Shown piece by piece: positions 52,498 through 61,242 of a stretch of 64,000 bases of DNA. Each line of letters begins with the position of its first letter. The first letter of the stretch is position 1. The translations under genes and the position numbers were made by a program. Origin of the DNA: Rhodospirillales bacterium (lineage in GTDB: Bacteria; Pseudomonadota; Alphaproteobacteria; Reyranellales; Reyranellaceae); assembly GCA_009377525.1 (NCBI GenBank), contig WHTW01000019.1:1-64000 (forward strand), in the 5' to 3' direction. The notes under the pieces are model-generated. The model ran no database searches and was not told where the DNA came from. It saw only the letters and a list, made by a program, of their open reading frames with translations.

Positions 52498-53880
52498 TCA
52501 GGCCGCCGGCGCGCTGGCGACGCCCTGCTTCTCGAGATGGCGGGCGACGCGCAGCGCCGCCGCCTCGTTGTAGTGGTTGGCGATGATCTGCACGCCGATC
52601 GGCAGGCCACCCGGCTTGTGCAAGGGCACCACGACGACCGGCAGGCCGATGAAGGAGATCGGCTGGGTGAACAGGCCGAGATTGGCGCGCACCGGCAGCT
52701 CGACGCCGCCCAGCTCCATCATCACCTGCCCGAGCCTGGGCGCGGTGCAGGGCGTTGCCGGGGCGAGGATGACGTCGACGTCGGCAAACAGCTTCTGCAC
52801 CGCCGCGCGATAGTGCCGGCGGAAGCGCTGCGCCTTGACGTACCACGAGCCCGGCAGCAACGCGCCCGCCATCAGGCGCTCGCGCGTGTCGGGATCGAAA
52901 TCCTGCGGCCGGCTGCGCAGGCGCGGCAGGTGGAGCTGGCCACCCTCGATGGCGGTGATGACGTAGGCCGCCGCGCGCGCCACGCCGGCCTGCGGGATGA
53001 CGACGGTCCTGGTGGCATTGAGCGCCTTCGCGACCGTGGCCACGGCCTCGAAGGCCTCGGGCTCGCCGCCGCGGGCGAAATAGTCGCCGGCGGCGGCGAT
53101 GCGCAGGCCGCCGATGCCCTCGTTCAGGAACGGTGCCGTCGGATCGGTCGGCCGGTCGGTGCACACCGGATCGTCGGGATCCCAGCCCTGCATGGCGTCG
53201 AACGACACCGCGAGATCCTCGACCGAGCGCGCGATCGGCCCGACATGATCGAGGGCGTCGACGAAGGGGTAGGATCCGGCGCGGCTCAGCCGGCCATAGG
53301 TCGGCTTCAGCCCGAACAGGCCGCACAGCGAGGACGGCACGCGGATCGAGCCGTTGGTGTCGGAGCCCAGTGACAACGGCAGCTCGCCCGCCGCCACCGC
53401 GGCACCCGAGCCGCCCGAGGAGCCGCCGGTCATGCGCGTCGTGTCGCGCGGATTGCGGCTCGGCCCGTAGTGGGCGTTCTCGCCGGTGAAGTCGTAGGCG
53501 TACTCGCCCATGTTGAGGCCGCCCACGAGGATCGCACCGGCCGCCTCGAGCTTGCGCACCAGCGCGCCGTCGCGCGCAGCCTTGGGGCCGTCGACGTTGA
53601 TCTTGGAGCCGGCTCGCGTCGACAGGCCTTTTATGTCGAACAGGTTCTTGACCGCGAAGGGCACGCCGGCCAGCGGGCCACGATGGATGCCGGCATCGAT
53701 CTCCGCCGCGCGCTTGCGGGCGCGCTCGGCCAAGACGTCGGTGAAGGCGTTGATCGTGGGCTCGCTGGTCTCGATGCGGGTCAGCGTCGCCTCGATGACG
53801 GCCCCAGCCTTGACCTTGCCGCTCATCACGGCGCGGGCGATGTCGGTCGCGGTCGCCTGCTTGGAGAGCGGATCGGTCAT
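52498..53880 (-). CDS. atzE: AtzE-family amidohydrolase (1-carboxybiuret hydrolase-like)
   Basis: A 460-aa amidase-signature enzyme. The Ser-cisSer-Lys triad is Lys78 (FAVKNLFD), Ser154/155 (TGGSSGGSGAA) and Ser178 (SDTNGSIRVP). In AtzE/AtzG the pair deaminates 1-carboxybiuret. The related HpxX/Y proteins work on oxalurate derivatives. It overlaps the atzG stop by four bases (53877-53880), as in known atzGE pairs. The remaining catalytic core (PTYGRLSRAGSYPFVDALDHVGPI) is normal for the family. Confidence 0.9.
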   Translation of the reverse strand: MTDPLSKQATATDIARAVMSGKVKAGAVIEATLTRIETSEPTINAFTDVLAERARKRAAEIDAGIHRGPLAGVPFAVKNLFDIKGLSTRAGSKINVDGPKAARDGALVRKLEAAGAILVGGLNMGEYAYDFTGENAHYGPSRNPRDTTRMTGGSSGGSGAAVAAGELPLSLGSDTNGSIRVPSSLCGLFGLKPTYGRLSRAGSYPFVDALDHVGPIARSVEDLAVSFDAMQGWDPDDPVCTDRPTDPTAPFLNEGIGGLRIAAAGDYFARGGEPEAFEAVATVAKALNATRTVVIPQAGVARAAAYVITAIEGGQLHLPRLRSRPQDFDPDTRERLMAGALLPGSWYVKAQRFRRHYRAAVQKLFADVDVILAPATPCTAPRLGQVMMELGGVELPVRANLGLFTQPISFIGLPVVVVPLHKPGGLPIGVQIIANHYNEAAALRVARHLEKQGVASAPAA

Positions 53881-54065
53881 GGCCGGAACACCGGCGCGGA
53901 CGTGAGCTCGTCGTCGAGCTCGACCTCGAGCAGGGGCTTGGCGATCAGCATCGAGCGCTCGTAGTTCACGATGACGTTGGCGCGGTACTGCGGCGCGATC
54001 GGCAGGCCGATCGCCCTGGCGGCCTCTTCGACCAGCAGGCCGATATCGGGCTTTTCGTCAGCCAC
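53877..54065 (-). CDS. atzG: AtzG-like small subunit (DUF4089)
   Basis: The 62-aa protein MADEKPDIGLLVEEAARAI, then GLPIAPQYRANVIVNYERSM and LLEVELDDELTSAPVFRP, fits the DUF4089/AtzG family, a GatC-like partner of AtzE. Conserved features are the I..QYR..V..N..R core and the C-terminal AP(V/I)F.P. The stop overlaps the AtzE start (ATGA), so the two are made in equal amounts. First gene of the unit; 157 bases separate it from the divergent allophanate hydrolase. Confidence 0.9.
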   Translation of the reverse strand: MADEKPDIGLLVEEAARAIGLPIAPQYRANVIVNYERSMLIAKPLLEVELDDELTSAPVFRP

Positions 54066-54222
54066 GGCTTCTTCTCCTTACCAGTGAAGCGGCCAACCTG
54101 CCGCGTCCGACCGCTCCCGCGCAAGCGCAGCATGGAGAGCGCGACACGAAAGCAAGGGGCGTGCCAATGTCCGCGCTCATCCGACGGCTGATTTCATGCC
54201 GCTGCTTGTCTAAAACCGCTCC

Positions 54223-56007
54223 ATGACCACACTCCTCGATCTCGGCGTCCATGCGCTCCACAGCGCCTATTCAGCCGGCACGCTCGACGTCGGACAGGTG
54301 ATCGAGGAGGTGCTGAAGCGCATCGCTGCCGCGGGCGACGACAAGGTCTGGATCACGCGCGTGCCCGACGAGCGCTTGCGGGCGCAAGCGGTGAAGCTCG
54401 ATGCGCGGCGCGGAGAGATCGACCGCCTGCCGCTCTACGGCGTGCCCTTCGCGGTCAAGGACAATATCGACGTCATTGGCCTGCCGACCACGGCGGCCTG
54501 CCCCGGCTTCGCCTACGAACCGGGGGTCTCGGCCGAGGTCGTGCGCCGGCTGGTCGAGGCCGGCGCCATCGTCGTCGGCAAGACCAACCTCGACCAGTTC
54601 GCCACCGGCCTGGTCGGCGTGCGCTCGCCCTACGGCGTGCCCAAAAATCCGTTCGATCCGACGTTCGTGCCGGGCGGCTCGAGCTCCGGCTCGGCGGTCA
54701 CCGTCGCCGCGGGCCTGGTGAGCTTCGCCCTCGGCACCGACACGGCGGGGTCGGGCCGCGTGCCGGCCGGCTTCAACAACATCGTCGGCCTGAAGCCGAT
54801 GCCTGGCCTCTTGAGCACGGCGGGCGTCGTGCCGGCATGCAAATCGCTCGACTGCGTGTCGGTGTTCGCGCTCTCCTGCGCCGACGCCGATGCCGTCCTG
54901 GCCGTCGCGGCCGAGCCGCAGGCGATGGCGCCGGTCGGCAAGGCCTTCCGCTTCGGCGTGCTGGGGGCCGCCGACGCCGAGTTCTTCGGCGACGAGGCCT
55001 ACGCCGCGCTCTATGCCCAGGCGGTCGGCCGCCTCAAAGCGTCGGGCGGCACGGCAGTGCAGATCGACTACGCGCCGTTCCGCGACGCCGCCGGGCTGCT
55101 GTATGGCGGCCCATGGGTCGCCGAGCGCACGGCCGCGGTGGGCGCCTTCATCGCGGGCGCGGACGACACGGCGGGCGTCTGGCCGGTGACGCGCGACATC
55201 GTCACCGCGGGCCGCGACTACAGCGCGGTCGACGCCTTCGAGGGGCAGTATGAGCTGGCCGAGCTCAAGGCCGGTGCGCTGGCGCAGATGGCCGGTCTCG
55301 ACTTCCTCGTCCTGCCGACGGCGCCGACGATCTATCGCGTCGCCGACCCCGAGCGCGAGCCGGTGCTCTACAACTCACATCTCGGCCACTACACCAACTT
55401 CGTGAACTTCTTCGGGCTTAGCGCGCTGGCGCTGCCGGCGGGATTCCGACCGGACGGCATGCCCTTCGGCATCACGCTGATCGCCGCGGCCGATCGCGAG
55501 TGTGCCTTGCTGGCGTTCGGCGCGCGCTGGCAGCGCGAGGTGCCGTTGCCGCTGGGCAAGACCACCAGCCATCTGCCGTCCGCGACGGCCGATCCCGTCG
55601 TGGCCGAGGACCGCGTTTCGATCGCGGTCGTGGGCGCGCACATGAGCGGCCTGGCGCTCAACGGCCAACTCACGGAGCTCGGCGGGCGGCTGGAAGGCAA
55701 GGCGACGACCGCGCCGCTTTATCGCCTCTATGCCCTGCCCGGCCGTCCGCCGCATCGCCCCGGCATGGTGCGCGTCGCCGCTGGTCCGCGAGGTGGCGGC
55801 GCCATCGAGCTCGAAGTATGGAGCCTGCCGGCGCCGCAGGTCGGCTGCTTCCTGCGCAAGGTCCCCGCGCCGCTCGGCCTCGGCACCATCAGCCTGTCGG
55901 ACGGATCGCACGTCACAGGTTTCCTCTGCGAGAGCTACGCTGTCGCCGACGCCGAAGACATCACCGCGCTCGGCGGGTGGCGCGCCTACCTGCAGAGCCT
56001 CGCGTGA
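54223..56007 (+). CDS. atzF: Allophanate hydrolase
   Basis: A 594-aa protein that hydrolyses allophanate to CO2 and two NH3. The amidase-signature triad is Lys79 (FAVKDNIDV), Ser153-155 (PGGSSSGSAV) and Ser177 (DTAGSGRVPAG). Length and the C-terminal domain (about 455-594; AVVGAHMSGLALNGQLTELG, GGAIELEVWSLP, TGFLCESYAV) are those of AtzF/DUR1-type enzymes. The C-domain lacks biotin carboxylase, so this is AtzF and not urea amidolyase. It diverges from atzGEH and is followed by a TRAP transporter in the same direction. Confidence 0.93.
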   Translation: MTTLLDLGVHALHSAYSAGTLDVGQVIEEVLKRIAAAGDDKVWITRVPDERLRAQAVKLDARRGEIDRLPLYGVPFAVKDNIDVIGLPTTAACPGFAYEPGVSAEVVRRLVEAGAIVVGKTNLDQFATGLVGVRSPYGVPKNPFDPTFVPGGSSSGSAVTVAAGLVSFALGTDTAGSGRVPAGFNNIVGLKPMPGLLSTAGVVPACKSLDCVSVFALSCADADAVLAVAAEPQAMAPVGKAFRFGVLGAADAEFFGDEAYAALYAQAVGRLKASGGTAVQIDYAPFRDAAGLLYGGPWVAERTAAVGAFIAGADDTAGVWPVTRDIVTAGRDYSAVDAFEGQYELAELKAGALAQMAGLDFLVLPTAPTIYRVADPEREPVLYNSHLGHYTNFVNFFGLSALALPAGFRPDGMPFGITLIAAADRECALLAFGARWQREVPLPLGKTTSHLPSATADPVVAEDRVSIAVVGAHMSGLALNGQLTELGGRLEGKATTAPLYRLYALPGRPPHRPGMVRVAAGPRGGGAIELEVWSLPAPQVGCFLRKVPAPLGLGTISLSDGSHVTGFLCESYAVADAEDITALGGWRAYLQSLA

Positions 56008-56132
56008 ATTGCATCGGCCCGCGCGAGTCCGCGGAACATTCCGCGCGGCACACCGCTTGAGCCGAATTGCGAACTACGCCATAGTCTTCTCGCAAGCGCC
56101 AATTGATAGGCGCAACATAGGGAGGATCTGCT

Positions 56133-57164
56133 ATGAGGCGAGGTCTATACGCGTTCATTGCCAGCGTGCTGGCCGGCGCTCTGTCGTCGGCGCCGGCGAT
56201 GTCTCAGACCACGACTTGGAACTTCAACATCTTCGGTCCTCCGCGCGCGGTCACCGCCGGCATCGAGGCCATGGCCGAGTTCTACAAAAAAGAGTCCAAG
56301 GGCGCCTTCGAGATCAAGATCGCCTACGGGGCCGCGCTTGGTCCCGAACGGCAGGCGCCGGAAGCCATCAAGTCCGGCGGCTACGAGGGCGCGCAGCTTT
56401 GCGCCGGCTATTATCCGAACAAGTTCCCGCTCATGACGGTGTTCGAGCTTCCGTTCCTCGCGCCGCGCACGCTGGCCGAGAACGAGAAGGTCTACAATGC
56501 GTTCATGAAGTATCCGCCGATCGTCAAGGAGATGGCCGACCGGTGGAACGTCAAGTATTTCGGCCCGACCTTCCTGCCGGCCTACGAGTTCATGGGCAAC
56601 AAGCGGATCGCCTCCGTCGCTGACATGAAGGGCGTGAAGATGCGGATCAGCGGCCTCAATGCCAAGGCTCTGCAGACGTTCGGTGCCGTGCCGACGATGG
56701 TGACGGCGCCCGAGAGCTACCAGGCGCTCGAGCGGGGAACGATCGACAGCTTCGGCTTTCCCTACAGCTACACCTTCGGCGCCTACAAGCTCTACGAGGT
56801 CGCGAAGTACGTGACCGAAGGCATGGCCATGAGCGGGTTCGCGTGCTGGCAGGGCGTCAGCCTCACGGCCTGGAACAAGCTGCCCGACGACCTCAAGGCC
56901 AAGCTGCCTCAGGCGCAGGCGCTCGCCGCCGCTGCGCTCATCCAGGCCTTCAAGAAGGAAGACGAAAAGTGGATCCCGATCTTCAAGCAGAAGCTTGAGG
57001 TGACGGAGTTCCCCGAAGCGGAGCGCAACAAGCTCGTCGAGGCTTCCATACCGATCTGGAAGGCGTGGGCCAAGGAGCAGGACGCGGCCGGCCGGCCCGG
57101 CACCGAGGTCCTCGACTACGTCAAGGCGGAGGTCGCCAAGGTCAAGGCGCAGGCCAAGAAGTAG
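56133..57164 (+). CDS. dctP: TRAP transporter solute-binding protein (DctP type)
   Basis: The 343-aa protein has a signal peptide (MRRGLYAFIASVLAGALSSAPAMSQ) and the DctP/TAXI-like fold: WNFNIFGPPRAVTAGIEAMAEFYKK, then EAIKSGGYEGAQLCAGYYPNKFP and GVKMRISGLNAKALQTFGAVP, with the conserved Arg in MRISG that binds the ligand carboxylate. YQALERGTIDSFGFPYS is also family-typical. GGGAGGATCTGCT precedes ATG 56133. It binds an organic acid and hands it to the DctQM channel. The gene is 125 bases after atzF; the ligand may be a carboxylated urea derivative (inference). Confidence 0.92.
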   Translation: MRRGLYAFIASVLAGALSSAPAMSQTTTWNFNIFGPPRAVTAGIEAMAEFYKKESKGAFEIKIAYGAALGPERQAPEAIKSGGYEGAQLCAGYYPNKFPLMTVFELPFLAPRTLAENEKVYNAFMKYPPIVKEMADRWNVKYFGPTFLPAYEFMGNKRIASVADMKGVKMRISGLNAKALQTFGAVPTMVTAPESYQALERGTIDSFGFPYSYTFGAYKLYEVAKYVTEGMAMSGFACWQGVSLTAWNKLPDDLKAKLPQAQALAAAALIQAFKKEDEKWIPIFKQKLEVTEFPEAERNKLVEASIPIWKAWAKEQDAAGRPGTEVLDYVKAEVAKVKAQAKK

Positions 57165-57182
57165 ACGGTCGGCGACCGGCCC

Positions 57183-57776
57183 ATGTACGAGTTGGCGGTC
57201 CTCGCGATCGTCGTCGTCGCCCTGATGGCAGCGACGACGGTCGTTGCCGGCCTGGTCGGCCGATGGTTGCTGCGCATCGAGGTCGCGCTGATGGTGGTCG
57301 CCGCCGCAGTCGCGTTCTTCGCGATGCTGTTCGTCGGCGCCGAGGTCGCGATGCGCTACGGCTTCGACGCGCCCATCCCCGGACATCTCGAGCTGGCCGA
57401 GCTGCTGATGCCGATCATCGTCTTTCTCGGCCTGTCCTACACGCAGGCGACGCACGGCCACGTCGGCATGGATCTCGTCCTCGACATGATGCCGCCGCGA
57501 GCGCGCCTGCGGGCGACCATCGCGACGCTGCTCGTCAGCATCTTCGTCTGCTCGGTGCTGGCCTGGTTCAGCGCCAAGAACGCCTGGCAGCTCTGGCTCT
57601 ACGACGACGTCACCATGTCGCCGCCGTACTACAAGACGTGGCCCACCGGCGCGTCGGTGGCGCTCGGCTACGCGCTGACGGCGCTGCGCATGTATGTCCA
57701 GGTGCTCCATCTGTGGAACCCCGAGCGCTTTCCCGCGAACGAGCCTGAGTCCGCCGGGTTTCATGCCGTCGAGTAG
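57183..57776 (+). CDS. dctQ: TRAP transporter small permease (DctQ type)
   Basis: A 197-aa protein with about four to five membrane helices: LAVLAIVVVALMAATTVVAGL, VALMVVAAAVAFFAMLFVG, LAELLMPIIVFLGLSY and ATIATLLVSIFVCSVLAWF. The QATHGHVGMDLVLD loop with its charged pair is the DctQ hallmark. It forms the small half of the Na+-driven channel. It lies 18 bases after dctP and 47 before dctM. Confidence 0.9.
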   Translation: MYELAVLAIVVVALMAATTVVAGLVGRWLLRIEVALMVVAAAVAFFAMLFVGAEVAMRYGFDAPIPGHLELAELLMPIIVFLGLSYTQATHGHVGMDLVLDMMPPRARLRATIATLLVSIFVCSVLAWFSAKNAWQLWLYDDVTMSPPYYKTWPTGASVALGYALTALRMYVQVLHLWNPERFPANEPESAGFHAVE

Positions 57777-57823
57777 CATGCGGTCGAACCGGCACCCGTT
57801 TCCTTCTGCAGAGGAGCCGCGCC

Positions 57824-59122
57824 ATGGAGCCGGTTAGCATCGGCGTCCTGGCGCTGGTCACCCTGACGTTGTTCCTGATGTCGGGCGTGCGCATCGCCTT
57901 CGCCACGGCGATGTGCGGCTTCTTCGGCCTGTGGCTGCTGCGCGGCTACGACCCGGCGGCATCGCTGTCGATCCAGACCATCCTGGGCCACGTCATCAAC
58001 TACAACCTGCTGGTCCTGCCGCTCTTCATCATGATGGGCTTCTTCGCCTACTACGCCAACATCACGCGCGACATCTACTGGGCGGCACGGCAATGGCTCG
58101 GACATCTGCCGGGCGGCCTTGCCGTCGCCACCGTGGTCGGCTGCGCGGGCTTCGCGGCGGCCTGCGGCGCGTCAACGGCGTCGGCCGCCGTGATGGGCCG
58201 CGTCGCCCTGCCGGAGCTCAAGAAATACGGCTACGACGACAAGGTGTCGACGGGCTGCGTCGCCGCCGGCGGAACCATGGCGATCATGATCCCGCCGTCG
58301 GTGCTGATCGTGATCTACGGCTTCATCGCCGAGGAATCGATCGGCGCGCTGCTGCTCGCCGGCATCCTGCCCGGGCTTCTGCAGGCCGCGAGCTACGTGG
58401 CCATGCTGCTGTTCCGCTTCAAGCTCAATCCATCGCTCGGTCGGCCGATCGAAGGCATCACCTGGCGCGAGCGGTTCGTCTCGCTCAAGGGCATCTGGGG
58501 CATGATCGCGATCATCCTGCTGGTCATGGGCAGCATGTACACCGGCCTCGCGACGCCGACTGAGGCGGCGGGTGTGGGTGCCCTCGGCGCGCTCCTCATG
58601 GCAGCGCCCAGGCTGCGCCTCAAGGAGTTCATCGCCGCCATGGTCGAGACGGTTCGCACCACCTCGCTGATCTTCGCGATCGTTGCCGGCGTGCTGATCT
58701 TCGTGCATTTCCTGGGCTTCACCGGAACGCCGGCGGCGATCGCCAAGGGCATCACCGAGATCGACGTCTCGCCGACCGTGATCCTGATCGGCATCCTGGC
58801 GCTCTACCTCATCCTCGGCATGTTCATCGACGGCATCGGCATGGTGCTGCTGACCGTGCCGATCATCCTGCCGACCATCAAGGAACTCGGCATCGACCCG
58901 ATCGTGTTCGGCATACTTGTGGTGCGCATGGTCGAGATCGGCCTGATGACCCCGCCCGTCGGGCTCAATGTCTATATCCTGAAGGGCGTCGCCAAGAACG
59001 TCAGCATGGGCGACATCTTCCGCGGCTGCGGCTGGTTCGTGTTTGTCGACATCATAAATGTCGCCATCCTTGTGGCGTTTCCCCAGATCATCCTGCTGAT
59101 TCCGCACAGCATGGCGAGGTGA
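57824..59122 (+). CDS. dctM: TRAP transporter large permease (DctM type)
   Basis: The 432-aa membrane protein has about twelve helices. LVLPLFIMMGFFAYYANITRDIY, GCAGFAAACGASTASAAVMGRVALPEL and GGTMAIMIPPSVLIVIYGFI are family motifs that line the transport pore. The C-terminal half repeats the pattern (MTPPVGLNVYILKGVAKNV). An AGGAG lies nine bases before ATG 57824. Together with dctP and dctQ it makes a complete uptake system with a gene order typical for TRAP clusters. Confidence 0.92.
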   Translation: MEPVSIGVLALVTLTLFLMSGVRIAFATAMCGFFGLWLLRGYDPAASLSIQTILGHVINYNLLVLPLFIMMGFFAYYANITRDIYWAARQWLGHLPGGLAVATVVGCAGFAAACGASTASAAVMGRVALPELKKYGYDDKVSTGCVAAGGTMAIMIPPSVLIVIYGFIAEESIGALLLAGILPGLLQAASYVAMLLFRFKLNPSLGRPIEGITWRERFVSLKGIWGMIAIILLVMGSMYTGLATPTEAAGVGALGALLMAAPRLRLKEFIAAMVETVRTTSLIFAIVAGVLIFVHFLGFTGTPAAIAKGITEIDVSPTVILIGILALYLILGMFIDGIGMVLLTVPIILPTIKELGIDPIVFGILVVRMVEIGLMTPPVGLNVYILKGVAKNVSMGDIFRGCGWFVFVDIINVAILVAFPQIILLIPHSMAR

Positions 59123-59209
59123 CGCCGGCCCGGCCCGCCCACTGGCCCGCCTCAGGCTTCGACTCGCGCAAGGCAGGTGCTAGGGTCGAGGTCGTAGGAG
59201 GAACACCCC

Positions 59210-59962
59210 ATGAGCGGAAAGATCGCGGTCGTCACCGGCGCGGGCAGCGGCATCGGCCGTGCCTCGGCGCTCGCCCTGCTGAACAACGGTTACAAGGTGG
59301 CGCTGGCCGGCCGCCGCAAGGACGCGCTGGACGAGACCGCCAAGATGGCGGGCAACAACGCGCCCAACGCCATGGCCGTCCCGACCGACGTCACCAAGCG
59401 CGACGACATCGTGGCGCTGTTCGCCAAGGTCAAGGCGACCTGGGGCCGGCTCGACCTGGTGTTCAACAATGCCGGCGGCGGCGCGCCGCCCGTGCCGCTC
59501 GAGGAACTGCCCTACGAGACGTGGCTCAGCGTCGTTGCGGCCAACCTGACAGGCCCGTTCCTGTGCACCCAGGAAGCCATGAAGATCATGAAGGACCAAA
59601 GCCCGCGCGGCGGTCGCATCATCAACAACGGCTCGATCTCGGCACACGCGCCCAGGCCGTTCTCGGTGGCCTACACCTCGACCAAGCACGCCATCACCGG
59701 CTTGACCAAGTCGACCTCGCTCGACGGCCGCGCCTACGACATCGCCTGCGGCCAGATCGACATCGGCAACGCCGTGACGCCGATGACCGAGCGCATGACC
59801 AAGGGGGTGCTGCAGCCCAACGGCACGACCATAGCCGAGCCGCGCATGGACGTGAGCGCAGTGGCCAACGCCATCCTCTACATGGACAGCCTGCCGCTCG
59901 ACGCCAACGTGCAGTTCATGACGGTGATGGCGACCAAGATGCCGTTCGTCGGGAGAGGTTAG
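59210..59962 (+). CDS. Short-chain dehydrogenase/reductase
   Basis: A 250-aa NAD(P)-dependent oxidoreductase. The coenzyme motif is [12 protein letters not shown] (residues 7-18) and NNAG is at 86-89. The catalytic residues are Ser142 ([10 protein letters not shown]), Tyr155 and Lys159 (AYTSTKH). An Arg pair (AGRRKD) after strand 2 favours NADP. GGAGGAAC lies eight bases before ATG 59210. The gene is 87 bases after dctM and could be part of the same transcript. The substrate is unknown; the [20 protein letters not shown] segment is family-typical. Confidence 0.9.
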   Translation: MSGKIAVVTGAGSGIGRASALALLNNGYKVALAGRRKDALDETAKMAGNNAPNAMAVPTDVTKRDDIVALFAKVKATWGRLDLVFNNAGGGAPPVPLEELPYETWLSVVAANLTGPFLCTQEAMKIMKDQSPRGGRIINNGSISAHAPRPFSVAYTSTKHAITGLTKSTSLDGRAYDIACGQIDIGNAVTPMTERMTKGVLQPNGTTIAEPRMDVSAVANAILYMDSLPLDANVQFMTVMATKMPFVGRG

Positions 59963-60057
59963 CGCGTTTCGACGCGCCAACCTCTGGCGGGCGGCAGCGC
60001 TTGTAATCAAGCGCGAGAGCCCGCACCGGGCAGAAAAGACAAGGTCATGAGCGGGTG

Positions 60058-60077
60058 GGTCGCGGTTTACCGCGACC
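60058..60077. terminator. Hairpin between convergent SDR and oxidase genes
   Basis: GGTCGCGGTTTACCGCGACC forms an eight-base stem with a four-base loop. It lies between the convergent stops at 59962 and 60102, with imperfect flanks (CCGTGGTCCGGCAAG) that recall the CTTCCGGACCGC family. A bidirectional terminator is likely. Confidence 0.5.
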
Positions 60078-60101
60078 TTGGAGGCCCGTGGTCCGGCAAG
60101 A

Positions 60102-61187
60102 TCAATAGCCTTCGTGCATCAACGGGAACGCCGAATGCACGCCGGGCAGGTTGGTCGGCGTGGTGGCGGAGATGTAGCTCTTGTCCAACTGCTTCAGGCT
60201 GGTGACGCCCAAAAGGCCCATCACCTCTTTCATCTCCTCCTCCAGGAGCTCGACCACGCGCTCGATGCCGGTGGCGCCCGCCGCGGCGAGGCCGTAGCAG
60301 TAGAGACGGCCGAGCCCCACCCAGTCGGCGCCCAGGCAGATCGCCTTGACGATGTCGCTGCCGCGGCTGAACGAGCCGTCGACCGCGATCTTGGCCCGGC
60401 CCTTCACGGCATCGATCACCTCTGGCAGCACCGCCGCCGAGCCGCGGCCGTGGTCGAGCTGGCGGCCGCCATGGTTGGAGCAGTAGACCGCCCAGACGCC
60501 GTTCTGGCAGGCGATGTCGGCGTCCTCGCCCGTGCCGATGCCCTTCAGCATGAACTTCACGTCGGGGAACTTGTCCTTCACCTTCTTGAAGTTCGACCAC
60601 GAGAAGGCAGCCTGGTGATCCTGGCCGGTCGCCGCCGTGCGCCACGACTTCACGAAGCGCTTGGCGATGTCGCGCTCGCGCCGCGAATAGACCTGGGTGT
60701 CGACGGTGATGCAGAAGGCGTCGTAGCCGGCATCCATCGCCTGCTTGACGCGGTCGGCCACCCAGTTGTCGTCGCCGCGCACATAGAGCTGGTAGATCTT
60801 GGGGCCGCCGCCGCCCTTGACGATGTCCTCGAGCTTGAGCGTCGTCACCGAGCTTATGAGCATGGCGACGTTGCCCGCGCCCGCGCCCTTGGCGACGGTG
60901 ATGCCGCCGCCGGGCTCGAAGGATTCCAATGAACCGACCGGCGCCAGCATGATGGGCAGACGGATCTTCTTGCCCAGGATCTCCGACGAGAGATCGATCT
61001 TCGACACGTCGCGCAGCACGCGCGGCCGGAAGGCGATCGAATCGAGCGCCATGCGGTTGCGCCGGAGCGTCGTCTCGGTCTCGGTGCCGCCGATCAGGTA
61101 GTCCCAGATGTTGGCATTGAGCCGGATCTTCGCCGCCTTGACGATCTCGTGCAGCGTTACGAACTCGTTTTCCAGGCCGCTCGCCAT
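60102..61187 (-). CDS. FMN-dependent alpha-hydroxyacid oxidase/dehydrogenase
   Basis: From ATG 61187 the protein has 361 residues; a TTG 15 bases upstream is in frame, but GGGGAGG lies between the two. It belongs to the glycolate oxidase/L-lactate dehydrogenase family, which oxidises 2-hydroxy acids to 2-keto acids using FMN. LPIMLAPVGSLESFEPGG and FCITVDTQVYSRRERD are FMN/substrate loops. The active-site His and Arg are in YCSNHGGRQLDHGRGS, and AVDGSFSRGSDIVKAICLGADWVGLGR binds the phosphate. It is divergent from the TauD-type gene (55 bases). Confidence 0.92.
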   Translation of the reverse strand: MASGLENEFVTLHEIVKAAKIRLNANIWDYLIGGTETETTLRRNRMALDSIAFRPRVLRDVSKIDLSSEILGKKIRLPIMLAPVGSLESFEPGGGITVAKGAGAGNVAMLISSVTTLKLEDIVKGGGGPKIYQLYVRGDDNWVADRVKQAMDAGYDAFCITVDTQVYSRRERDIAKRFVKSWRTAATGQDHQAAFSWSNFKKVKDKFPDVKFMLKGIGTGEDADIACQNGVWAVYCSNHGGRQLDHGRGSAAVLPEVIDAVKGRAKIAVDGSFSRGSDIVKAICLGADWVGLGRLYCYGLAAAGATGIERVVELLEEEMKEVMGLLGVTSLKQLDKSYISATTPTNLPGVHSAFPLMHEGY

Positions 61188-61242
61188 GGTCCTCCCCGCC
61201 AATTCACGCTAGAAGTAGCGCAATAAACAAGCGGAGGAAACG

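Noticed and set aside
51391-53373. 660-codon plus-strand frame running across aldolase, atzH and atzE
   Set aside because: It crosses three recognisable genes in shadow frames and shows only Arg/Gly/His-rich composition.
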